Source of the DNA: Schoenoplectus triqueter
Lineage: Eukaryota; Streptophyta; Magnoliopsida; Poales; Cyperaceae
DNA length: 17,993 nt
Reading direction: 5' to 3'
Assembly: GCA_964058805.1 (NCBI GenBank)
Contig: CAXKVV010001052.1
Coordinates: 1-17,993 of the forward strand
Positions 9,001-13,961 of this stretch are shown here, piece after piece; positions within the stretch are counted from its first letter, which is position 1; each line of letters opens with the position of its first letter. Position numbers and translations under genes: made by a program. The notes under the pieces are model-generated. The model was given only the letters and a program-made list of their open reading frames with translations, was not told where the DNA came from and made no database searches.

Positions 9001-12000
9001 TGGTCCCAGAGGTGCTTGCTTCTCCTTCATCATTCGGGAAGAACATCTCCTCTAATGTTGGCATATCTTCATCGTGAGAAGAATATACCATGTTGCACGA
9101 AGCACCCCAGATCTCTTCGCTTTCTTCTTTGTCTATTTCTTCATTTATATTTTCTTTCTTTTGTCCTAGGGTTAGCTTCTCCCAATCTTCTTTGGAGATG
9201 AAATGTTGAAGGGTGATCACCTCGGGACTGCCCTGCTCGTACTCTTCAATCTTATTCTTTCTGGACTTGTTGTTTCTATGCTTCTTTTTCTTCTTAAGAA
9301 CCTGGTCTTGGCTCTGGTCCACCTTATAATATACCCTGGGTTTTGGTGGGACCACTGGCGTGATGTCGTCTTTCCATTTCATGCCAGGTTCTTTCTTAAG
9401 GGCTTTAAGCATTTTAATTGATTTCTTCGATAGGTGCGTAGTCCATTGTTCTTCTTGGTCTTCGCTTAACTGGCCCGGGACTTTCTCTTCCTCATGAGAG
9501 ATCGTGTTGGCCTGCTCATGGGCTGATGGGCTTTGCAAGAACCCTTTTGGTAAAGTAATTTCACCGTTTTTGTATGCCTTCTCGACCCAGTCTTTGAAGA
9601 CCCAGCAATCTTCAATTGAGTGCCCTATTATTCTGTGGTATGGGCAAAAGTTGGGTTCGTCCGACTTATCGGCATCTTCCGGGCGTTTACTGGCCGGCAA
9701 GGTTAGGCCATTCTTCAGTGCCCCTCTGAAGATTTGGGCAACTTTATCTTTTCTGAAGGAGTACGGTTTAGATTTCTTTTGTTTAAGGGATTCAAAACTC
9801 CGTGAACTCCCTCCTGGGTTGGGCCTGGGTCCCTTGTTGTAATTGTTGCCATTTGTGCCACTGCTGCCGCCTTGGGTGTCTGTGTTGGCAACCATCTTAT
9901 CTTTTAGCGAGGTGAATGCCACTTTGGTCTCGGCTCGGGCTCCTCGTTGCGGCCTATTATTCATAAAGTTCGGCATGGTATGCGGTGACATTCTTTCCAT
10001 GTTGAATACCGATCTGAGCAAGTCTTTGAATGTGTTGACCTTTGTCACACCAAGAAGCATGCCCATCCACCCGTCAATGTTCTTCATGATTAGGTTGACG
10101 GCCTCATCTTCAGTTAATGTGCGGTCGCATTTGATGCTGAGGTTCCGCCATCTATTAATAAAATCTGTCATTGACTCCCCTTTCTTGGGTTTAGTGCTTG
10201 CCAGATCGGCTATGTTTATTTTGTCAGACACCATAACAAATCGTGCCCTGAACGAGTCTGCCATCTCGTCCCAGGTCCTGATGCTGTTGTTTTCCAGCGA
10301 ATAATACCATTGGAAAGCGGTTCCCACCAAGCTCTGAGGGAATTGTCTTAACAACAGTGCATCATTGCCGCCCGTGTTGCCGCACGAGGCTACAAAGTGG
10401 GCCAGGTGTTGTTCGGGGTTCAGGTCTTTATTGCCTTCCCCTGAGAAGGTCCTGAAACGGGGGATCACATACCCTTTAGGATATTCTTCCAAGTCGTATA
10501 TGGCAGGGTATGGATGTCCACAGTTTTTTACAGGAGGGATAGCGTATCCACCTCCAGCTATTTGCATTTGCTGGGCAATCATGGCTTGAATCTCTTTCCG
10601 GGATATTCCCGTTGGTTCAGCCTCCACTTCTATGGTTCTATGTGGATGGGGTTTAGAATCGACAGGTTGTTTCCCCTTATGATTGCTTTTGGTACTGTGG
10701 ACCCCTTCTTGACGGGAGCTACCAGCTTTGAAATTGGCGTCTTGTGATTCTTGTAATGACTTGATCGCCTTAATCAGTTCTTCGTTTTGTTTCAGCATGG
10801 TAGCGATTAGCTCCCGTTGCCTAATCAGCTCTTCGTCCCGTGCCTCGATGTGGCCTTTCAATATTCCTATTTCATCGATAGGCACTTCGGGACGTGTTTC
10901 AACGTCATCTTCATTGTCGAAGAGATCAGGGTTTTCGTTATGGTCTTCCCCTTCCCTGCTGTTGCCCTCGGGGTTGACTCTCTTGGGTGGTCTCCCTTTT
11001 CTACCATTATTTTTGTTGGTATTTGTGACATGAGCTTGATTAGGCGGAGACTGGTCATCCTGGACCATATTCACCTCACCATCAGTGTCTGGATCAGTAT
11101 CGTAGCTTATACTGATGGTGTTGACTGAGAAGTGCTCTTCATAGCGAGCGGTTCTTCTCTTCTTCTTTGCTTGGTCAGGGGCAGTTATTTTTAAGTTGTT
11201 GAGTGGTATTCTTGAGCCTAATCGGCTGAATACACTCTTTTGACCTAAGCGGCTGAACACGCTCTCGGGCGGAGCGTTGGATTTGCCGGCCTTACTGGGC
11301 TGGGTTTGAGACTGGGGTTTTGTTGGCTGGGAACCCTTCGGGACCCACACCTGCTGGGTGCTAGGTGTTGCCTTTGGTATAGACCTCCTTGGGTTCGGAG
11401 TGGAGGCAATGGCTTGCGGCTGAGCCATGCCTTGAGAGTGATCGGGGCGGGAGACGTATCGTCTCGACCTAGCGTTCTTAACGCTCTTCCTCTGTTTGAG
11501 GGCCCTGTGAGCCTTGTAGATGGCTTCCGCAGGGGTTTGAGATTTGTCCTGACGGCGCTGAGGCCTTTGAGTTGGGCGAGGTGTGGGCTTAGGCACCTCC
11601 CATGCCTGGCGGAGCTGGCCTGTGGCCGAATTCTTGGCCACTATACGGAGTGCCGTGAATTTATTGGAGACTGGGATAGCTGGCCTAGCCACCAGCTGAT
11701 TTTGATATGCATCCAGGGCCCTCTTCCTGGATGCTTGAGAGTCGCGGGCAGTTCGGGCTGCGACCTTTGGGGCCGTCTTCTTAGACGGGCGCCTTCTCCT
11801 CTTTGGGGAGGCAGTAGGAGAGGCCATGACGTTGTTAGAAACACCCTTGGGAGTCAGGGTGATCGTCTCCTCCTCCTCGTCCGGGATGGAGATCCGGACG
11901 GTTGCGGGAGTGAAGGTGGCCACTGGAGCTGGGCCGTAAATGGTAAGTTCTTGCGGGATGGTCCCGAAGAACATGAAGAGCTTGCCCTCTGGGCTTTGTG

Positions 12001-12049
12001 CAGGAGTGACGGTGTAGGGAGCAAGGTTGAAGTTTCCGAAGAATGCCAT
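2960..12049 (-). CDS. gag-pol: Gag-pol polyprotein of a Tat-like Ty3/gypsy retrotransposon
   Basis: This encodes 3029 residues, numbered here from the proposed Met at 12049, with no stop or frameshift. Order: basic N-terminal Gag with a coiled coil (about 391-438); capsid-like core (543-678); CHHC knuckle 1 (802-815); protease (LVDAGSS, Asp1167); acidic repeats (1317-1440); coiled coil (1474-1538); CHHC knuckle 2 (1628-1641); RT (Asp2074, YVDD 2136-2139); degenerate RNase H; intact second RNase H; integrase (HHCC, DD35E); GPY/F end. It would supply all proteins for particle assembly, reverse transcription and integration. The frame is open upstream to 12385, but I chose the 12049 Met because it lies 4 nt after a strong 3' splice site and the upstream 112 codons look noncoding. 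Gag and pol share one frame, so cleavage by the protease is expected. It is longer than typical Ty3/gypsy polyproteins because of the extended Gag and the protease-RT insert. Confidence 0.93.
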   Translation of the reverse strand: MAFFGNFNLAPYTVTPAQSPEGKLFMFFGTIPQELTIYGPAPVATFTPATVRISIPDEEEETITLTPKGVSNNVMASPTASPKRRRRPSKKTAPKVAARTARDSQASRKRALDAYQNQLVARPAIPVSNKFTALRIVAKNSATGQLRQAWEVPKPTPRPTQRPQRRQDKSQTPAEAIYKAHRALKQRKSVKNARSRRYVSRPDHSQGMAQPQAIASTPNPRRSIPKATPSTQQVWVPKGSQPTKPQSQTQPSKAGKSNAPPESVFSRLGQKSVFSRLGSRIPLNNLKITAPDQAKKKRRTARYEEHFSVNTISISYDTDPDTDGEVNMVQDDQSPPNQAHVTNTNKNNGRKGRPPKRVNPEGNSREGEDHNENPDLFDNEDDVETRPEVPIDEIGILKGHIEARDEELIRQRELIATMLKQNEELIKAIKSLQESQDANFKAGSSRQEGVHSTKSNHKGKQPVDSKPHPHRTIEVEAEPTGISRKEIQAMIAQQMQIAGGGYAIPPVKNCGHPYPAIYDLEEYPKGYVIPRFRTFSGEGNKDLNPEQHLAHFVASCGNTGGNDALLLRQFPQSLVGTAFQWYYSLENNSIRTWDEMADSFRARFVMVSDKINIADLASTKPKKGESMTDFINRWRNLSIKCDRTLTEDEAVNLIMKNIDGWMGMLLGVTKVNTFKDLLRSVFNMERMSPHTMPNFMNNRPQRGARAETKVAFTSLKDKMVANTDTQGGSSGTNGNNYNKGPRPNPGGSSRSFESLKQKKSKPYSFRKDKVAQIFRGALKNGLTLPASKRPEDADKSDEPNFCPYHRIIGHSIEDCWVFKDWVEKAYKNGEITLPKGFLQSPSAHEQANTISHEEEKVPGQLSEDQEEQWTTHLSKKSIKMLKALKKEPGMKWKDDITPVVPPKPRVYYKVDQSQDQVLKKKKKHRNNKSRKNKIEEYEQGSPEVITLQHFISKEDWEKLTLGQKKENINEEIDKEESEEIWGASCNMVYSSHDEDMPTLEEMFFPNDEGEASTSGTKNEECKAVLRSGTYIHERQAPKDSDKGKDKALNKGKEVENPSKNPERTRSTGEEYNVLAHLRKIPALLSIFDALMMSQDLREVLIQALQDPEKYKSYFVEQNMQEALFTAKRAACINFTDDDLLIGTVDHNRPLYITGNCGGQKIGRILVDAGSSINIMPLKTLKTITLDVKNLSDEKVIIHGFNQNSQKALGAITLNLQCGSLKAPTKFYVIDAETSYRALLGRPWLHSNQVIPSTLHQCLKYIENGKQKRIDGDVKPFGVHEIKFNDAQYFLPKSAVVPSRPMTKAGQKPFNKGPKFDTSSGEEEEVKFNIKPRGVRAQKPRRKSGEEATFRFKQVAAYKAQIKPSEINASDSEEEVVFNFKPANTPQIQIIEATSGEDSEDSSNPGNTTSGEESGHDRQPWEEESDEEIIYHILKKPYKGPETDNESEESYMINTGPGSGRDNPVRPRPINEERSWRENFEGRVWNAIDEIRHQVENNRREVSEQWEVMQDIKVQHNEIMVMIENLQTAIYNSELLKEVTSEPRSGTPERQTPDSGKRVIVIVDESKGEETKAKQPTVMQTLKVKKSKPYSFLKNKTARIFEQALKNGLTLPVCKRPADIERAGEGEFCPYHRILGHSIEECWVFKDLIEEGHRNGTIQLPKSFQQDPAPHNLNNKGKGVAYTISHTPVPSKPKAARRKPIKEIYRSNSVMNIEIEEEMAALEITVVPERHFKNLIPREVNHIQTLKTFVVPAKVEHIKGKTIIHKAIIFYQSDSTQSLKNPDHNTWKKWVIEQESENATSDDAASHPFGKELYKLAKRAKCLRDISKAEAKRFDELWNGGQNKVLGLDGKIKYTRGLGYDCDDTACFEGSFNGYRMEESCCMTSVEMPDNETEEDNTPVLKNALKQLEKEPNTVDELAEINLGTEEDPRPTFISASLPEEVADRLKTFLKSYMDCFAWSYKEMPGLDPNVAVHYLKIDPTFKPIKQAPRRMRIELEEKVVEETKKLIDAGFIREEETPEWVASIVPVKKKNGQIRICVDFRDLNKACPKDDFPLPVTEIIIDHTSSYEVFSFMDGYAGYNQIKMAPEDERHTAFRTPIGIYCYKVMPFGLKNAGATYQRAMTKIFDDLIHKIVECYVDDLVIKAMSYEEHLQYLEVVFNRLREHALKLNPLKCAFMVSSGKFLGFVVRHRGIEIDPGKIKAITELSPPKNLKQLRSLQGQLAYIRRFIANLSGKIQPFTRLTKKNIPFKWDGECQRAFDEIKAYLLNPPVLAAPIPGKELILYTTALDGSLGALLAQENQDGNQNALYYLSRMMVGAEHGYSPIEKHCLALIFAVKKLRHYMLAHKIILISKVDPLKYLMTRPMLTGRLAKWAIILTEFDITYTPQKAIKGQALADFLAAHPIQDDSPLKCDFPDEETLHVEEGSPIWEMYFDGASSIKPVMGPGVPTVRAGAGLVFVTPEGGIIRHSLALTEPCTNNEAEYEALIAGLELSLELEIKAVRIFGDSQLIINQIIGEYKVLKPELIQYHQKAMELMKKIPYVSIEKVTRAMNGEADALAKLAKELGEPTEPEIHIIVRNRRPLSLCQTTDDANNENTGPEKMECQETMITEEDDDWRQPFIEYFRHGTLPKDKRIADQLRKRVLRYAYVGNTLYRRSYDQLWLRCVSRPEAEQVMKEVHSGLCGAHQSGPKMKLKIKRMGYYWPTMVADCEEHAKKCRMCQIHGPFIHQAPNPLHPTVASWPFNMWGTDIVGPIDPPTSRGHRFILAATDYFTKWAEAIPLKEVKASDVVKFFKTHILYRFGTPQRIISDNGTAFKSSKVYALAEQFNIDWRFSSIYNPRANGLAEAFNKTLINIMKKTVDGNQRDWDNRLQEALWAYRTTYRTPTQATPYSLAFGVEAVLPLEVELPSLRVAMQNDMTMDECQQLRLDELDAMDEKRLIAQQNLEIYQAKMARAYDKMARVRTFQQGELVLVLKRPIIGRHIGPKFSPNWEGPYVIEKVYGGGAYQLIDHEGERPMPPINGRYLKKYYT
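3356..4033 (-). other. Integrase: zinc-binding and catalytic core
   Basis: The zinc-binding part has H2678, H2685, C2716 and C2719 (HHCC). The catalytic core has Asp2748 in WGTDIVGP, Asp2809 in ISDNGTAF and Glu2845 in NGLAEAFNK, with 35 residues between the last two (DD35E). All key residues are intact, followed by the usual WAYRTTYRT and TPYSLAFG motifs. Confidence 0.93.
4370..4768 (-). other. Second RNase H domain (plant/archaeal-like aRNH), intact
   Basis: Residues about 2428-2560. The four catalytic carboxylates are visible: Asp2433 in YFDGASS, Glu2481 in NNEAEYEAL, Asp2505 in FGDSQL and Asp2555 in GEADALA. A second RNase H between the native one and integrase is the hallmark of the Tat lineage. 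It is expected to degrade the RNA strand during cDNA synthesis in place of the degenerate native domain. Confidence 0.9.
4856..5224 (-). other. Native RNase H domain, catalytically degenerate
   Basis: The fold is recognisable (SLGALLAQE, YSPIEKHCLAL, KKLRHYML, LAKWAIILTEFDI and ALADFLAAHP). The first catalytic Asp of the usual LYxDAS motif is replaced (LYTTALD, Thr2285) and the TDH motif reads SKV, with Lys2353 in place of Asp. Glu2325 and Asp2396 remain. It probably now serves as a connection-type structural domain, as in other Tat elements with a second RNase H. Confidence 0.8.
5486..6103 (-). other. Reverse transcriptase domain
   Basis: Residues about 1983-2188. Conserved blocks are VPVKKKNGQIRICVDFRDLN, the first catalytic Asp2074 in FMDGYAGYNQI, MPFGLKNAGATYQR, and CYVDDLVIK with Asp2138 and Asp2139, then KFLGFVV. 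The thumb region follows. All three catalytic Asp residues are present. Confidence 0.95.
7049..7300 (-). repeat. CHHC knuckle module, copy 2 (before RT)
   Basis: The block starts KKSKPYSFLK and ends LPKSFQQDP, with C1628-x2-H1631-x4-H1636-x4-C1641 (CPYHRILGHSIEEC). All four metal ligands and their spacing match copy 1. A short TISH motif also follows both copies. It lies between protease and RT, where other Ty3/gypsy elements have no knuckle. Confidence 0.85.
7436..7630 (-). other. Second coiled coil, between acidic repeats and knuckle 2
   Basis: Residues about 1474-1538 are helical and charged, with regular hydrophobic spacing (for example WNAIDEIRHQVENNRREVSE and MVMIENLQTAIYNSELL). Together with the following knuckle copy it repeats the coiled coil plus knuckle theme of Gag, although the capsid core between them is absent here. 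Confidence 0.6.
7730..8101 (-). repeat. Acidic degenerate repeats between protease and RT
   Basis: Residues about 1317-1440 hold repeated units of the type S(G/D)EE followed by a Phe/Lys-rich strand: SGEEEEVKFNIKP, SGEEATFRFKQ, DSEEEVVFNFKP, TSGEDSEDSS, TSGEESGHD and ESDEEIIYHILKKP. The alternating acidic and aromatic-basic pattern resembles short linear docking motifs. Its function is unknown. Confidence 0.7.
8318..8602 (-). other. Aspartic protease domain
   Basis: Residues about 1150-1244. The active-site loop reads ILVDAGSSINIMP, with Asp1167 followed by Ala-Gly where most retropepsins have Ser/Thr-Gly. The flap-like stretch is IIHGFNQNSQKALG and the conserved end motif is YRALLGRPWLH. 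It would process the polyprotein as a dimer. Ala beside the catalytic Asp is uncommon but is not by itself proof of loss. Confidence 0.85.
9527..9778 (-). repeat. CHHC knuckle module, copy 1 (end of Gag)
   Basis: This 84-residue block starts KKSKPYSFRK and ends LPKGFLQSP. It contains C802-x2-H805-x4-H810-x4-C815 (CPYHRIIGHSIEDC), a zinc-knuckle variant with His at the second metal position instead of Cys. It sits where a nucleocapsid is expected, after the capsid core. A second copy, about 65% identical with no gaps by hand alignment, lies after the protease at 7049-7300. Confidence 0.85.
10016..10423 (-). other. gag: Capsid-like core of Gag (retrotransposon gag family)
   Basis: Residues 543-678 show the usual pattern: LNPEQHLAHF, then FPQSLVGTAFQWYYSL, TWDEMADSFRARFV and a SMTDFINRWRNL helix. 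These match the Retrotrans_gag family of plant Ty3/gypsy elements. It forms the particle shell. Confidence 0.85.
10736..10879 (-). other. Gag N-terminal coiled coil
   Basis: About 48 residues rich in Ile, Leu, Glu and Lys with heptad-like spacing (for example EELIRQRELIATMLKQNEEL). It precedes the capsid-like core and probably mediates Gag self-association, which is an inference. Confidence 0.6.
11210..11263 (-). repeat. Nine-residue tandem repeat in Gag (SVFSRLG twice)
   Basis: The motif SVFSRLG occurs twice in a row at a 27-bp period (residues about 263-280, followed by SR). The DNA units differ by a few bases (GGCTGAATACACTC versus GGCTGAACACGCTC on the + strand), so the doubling is not brand new. 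It lies in the basic, Pro/Gln-rich N-terminal half of Gag. Confidence 0.75.
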
Positions 12050-12052
12050 TTC

Positions 12053-12087
12053 CTGCAAAAACAAAAACACTTGAAAATTATTAGTCA
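12053..12087 (-). promoter_or_regulatory. 3' splice site and branch point just before the gag ATG
   Basis: On the - strand, TGACTAAT (12087-12080) matches the plant branch-point consensus. It is followed about 25 nt later by a T-rich tract ending TTTTTGCAG (CAG at 12055-12053), then GAA and the ATG at 12049. A leader intron ending here would explain why the ORF upstream of this Met looks noncoding. The donor is not fixed; CAGG|GTAATTA near 12395 is one candidate and would give an intron of about 343 nt. Confidence 0.6.
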
Positions 12088-12126
12088 TTTTAGCACATAG
12101 AAGACCACTTGTATCTCTTAAATATT

Positions 12127-12450
12127 CTATTTGCCTCTCTCTTTCAGAGATAAGAGGAGAATCTAGGTCCCACCGGGCGTGCCAGATCCTGTGCGACCCT
12201 TTTTCGCGCGCCGCCGCACCGCCGCCGGGCGATGGGTTCTGCGGAAGAAGGACACGGAGATCCCTCCCGAGCGTGCATCTGACGTGTGTCGGCCGATTCT
12301 GCCGTTTAGAGATATTTGGATGCACATTCAGGGGGTTTTTAGTGATTGTGAGTTCTTGTAGATTCCGGTGGGCGCAAGCCCCCACCGTTAATTACCCTGG
12401 GCTACGAACCTCGAGGCACCTCTGGATCTTTGAAAGAGAGAAGCAAATAG
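12127..12450. repeat. 25-bp inverted repeat flanking the leader region
   Basis: The sequence at 12127-12151 is the reverse complement of 12426-12450 with two mismatches in 25. Weaker similarity continues inward for about 20 nt. The arms are about 275 bp apart and roughly bracket the predicted leader intron, so pairing could bring its ends together; that is inference. Confidence 0.7.
12366..12387. repeat. GC-rich 7-bp hairpin
   Basis: CGGTGGG (12366-12372) pairs perfectly with CCCACCG (12381-12387) around CGCAAGCC. It stands out as GC-rich and lies next to the candidate donor of the leader intron on the - strand. Confidence 0.5.
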
Positions 12451-12508
12451 TATAGTTAAAAGATGGTCAAGTGGTCGTCTAGGTTTATAAAAAGGGGTCT
12501 ACGGAAGA

Positions 12509-13096
12509 TGAACCTACAAACAGATCGGTTCAATCTATGGAAGACAAACCTACAAACAGATCGGTTTTGTCCTATGGAGGACGAACCTACAAACAGATCG
12601 GTTCAGTCCATGCCACCTCGAGATGTAACCTTACCAACAGACCAGGTTAATCTCTTCATAGGGGGCTTGAGGCGAGTCTACATACAGACCGACTCAACCT
12701 CCGTTGATCTAGAAGATAAACCTACAAACAGACCGGTTCAATCTTAACTAGTCAACAACCAATCACACAAAATACAACTCGAAGCATTGAGCCGGTTGAT
12801 CTTGAGGTTGGTGAATCAGGAGAAGGGTGGATATGGCCCACGTGTTTCTTCTCACCGATCTTCTAGATCATGAATTCGTAGCACTAAGCCGATTCATAAA
12901 CCTAGGAAACACAATTGCACACAATGTCAAACCTGAAACGCTGGGCCAGTTCAACATTGAGGCATGTGTTAGTGAAGGAACCTACCTACAGAACGGTTCA
13001 CATTCACTGTTTTGTGGATGAATCTACCAACAGACCGATTCAATCTCACAGTCTCGGGAAATGAGCCAGGAGACAAACTCATCGACGGACGAGTTC
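12509..13096 (-). repeat. Hairpin array B: covarying stems, conserved 12-nt loop
   Basis: At least nine units have short stems. Arms: 12509-12514/12527-12532 (TGAACC/GGTTCA), 12546-12550/12563-12567 (AAACC/GGTTT), 12583-12587/12600-12604, 12626-12631/12644-12649 (TAACCT/AGGTTA), 12674-12678/12691-12695 (GAGTC/GACTC), 12719-12722/12735-12738, 12978-12982/12995-12999, 13019-13024/13037-13042 (TGAATC/GATTCA) and 13076-13080/13091-13095 (AACTC/GAGTT). All but the last have a 12-nt loop like TACAAACAGATC or TACCAACAGACC; CAATCT often follows. Four imperfect outer pairs are all A.C on the + strand, which is G.U in - strand RNA. The DNA-level repeat also makes a small + ORF that I do not accept as a gene. 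Confidence 0.75.
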
Positions 13097-13145
13097 AATC
13101 TTGCCAGCTCAAATGGTCATGAATTACTTGTTCATGACACCGAGT

Positions 13146-13179
13146 CATTAAGATGTCGCTCCGCTCGGACATCTTAATG
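13146..13179. repeat. Perfect 12-bp stem-loop (copy 1)
   Basis: CATTAAGATGTC pairs perfectly with GACATCTTAATG around loop GCTCCGCTCG. The matching hairpin in copy 2 (13373-13406) has the same stem with one A-A mismatch but an unrelated loop ACCTATCTAG. A nearby 8-bp hairpin, 13116-13138, has arms GTCATGAA/TTCATGAC; in copy 2 its loop-closing pair changed from A-T to G-C. Confidence 0.75.
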
Positions 13180-13247
13180 TTCTTCTTCTTCAAAGTCGAC
13201 ATATCTCTCCATGCTGATGTCGTAGCTTTGGTCATTCTTCAACGAGC

Positions 13248-13786
13248 GTCGAGGTGTTCTTGTCTCAACTAATCATTCTACGTGTTGCATTACTTGTGCA
13301 AAATTACTATATTGCCCTACACCCCTTGTGTGAGCGTATTCAATCATGAGTTACTTGCTCATGGCAGCGAGTCATTAAGATGTCACCTATCTAGGACATC
13401 ATAATGTTCTTCCTCTTCAGAGTCGATGTATATCTTCATGTTAGTATCGTAGCTTTGGTTATTCTTCATTAAGCGCCAAGATGTTCTTGTCTCGACATAT
13501 TTACTCGTATTGCTATCAAAGCCTTATTCATCCTACGTCAAAATGTTCCTGTCTTGACGTATCTTATTATTTTTCATCAAGTGTCAAGATGTTCTTGTCT
13601 CAACATATCTTCTCGTATTGCTATTAAAGCCTTAATCATCTCACGTTAAGATGTTCTTGTCTCAACGTATCTTCTTCATATTGCTATCGAAGCCTTGATC
13701 ACCCTACGTCAAGATGTTCCTGTCTCAACGCATCTCTTTGTTATTGCAACCTTATTTATCCTCTGTCAAGATGTTCTCGTCTTGAC
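13248..13786 (-). repeat. Hairpin array D: seven units, conserved 10-nt loop
   Basis: Units lie at 13248-13269, 13475-13496, 13534-13561, 13582-13605, 13642-13669, 13705-13732 and 13765-13786. The loop is ATGTTCTTGT or a close variant (GTG-, -CCTGT, -CTCGT). Stems are 6-9 bp and differ: for example TACGTCAAA/CTTGACGTA, CACGTTAAG/CTCAACGTA, GTCAAG/CTTGAC. Eleven imperfect pairs are all A.C or C.A on the + strand and would be G.U in RNA of the - strand, giving full stems there. The last six units are spaced 46-63 bp apart, with linkers such as CGTATTGCTATCAAAGCC. Confidence 0.8.
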
Positions 13787-13869
13787 TAACCTTTCTAAAT
13801 GTCATGTCATGTGTGCAAATATTTATATATGGCTCTACACTCCTTATGTGAGCATATTTATTCATTTCT

Positions 13870-13927
13870 AAAATGCACAAAGTCTATTATATAATATCTT
13901 CCATTATTATTCCTATTATGAAGATGC

Positions 13928-13961
<34 letters not shown>

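Larger units (their letters stand above)
13111..13870. repeat. Tandem duplication C: 227-bp unit and an expanded second copy
   Basis: Copy 1 spans about 13116-13342 and copy 2 about 13343-13870. They align at a 227-bp offset through CGAGTCATTAAGATGTC and GTAGCTTTGG up to the hairpin with loop GTTCTTGT. Copy 2 then holds about 300 bp of extra 46- to 63-bp repeats before the shared tail (13270-13342 versus 13787-13870, both with CTACAC-CCTT-TGTGAGC-like sequence). So the second copy grew by internal amplification. Both copies keep a 12-bp stem whose loop has diverged completely. Confidence 0.8.

Noticed and set aside
11306..12100. 264-codon + strand frame opposite the Gag N-terminus
   Set aside because: It is a shadow of the GC-rich gag-pol coding strand, with no family motifs. 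Other + frames between 3020 and 11130 are shadows as well.
12050..12385. 112-codon N-terminal extension of gag-pol
   Set aside because: It is open by chance. It contains a branch point, a T-tract and a 3' splice site, and its composition is unlike Gag, so translation is placed at the Met at 12049.
12463..12747. Open frame of 94 codons on the + strand with repeated LQTDRF-like words
   Set aside because: The repetition comes from the hairpin array in the DNA. The same array continues beyond the frame in other frames, and changes follow stem pairing, not codons.
12509..13786. CRISPR-like regularly spaced repeats with hairpins
   Set aside because: The context is a plant retroelement, repeats are imperfect, stems differ from unit to unit, spacing is uneven, and there are no cas genes.
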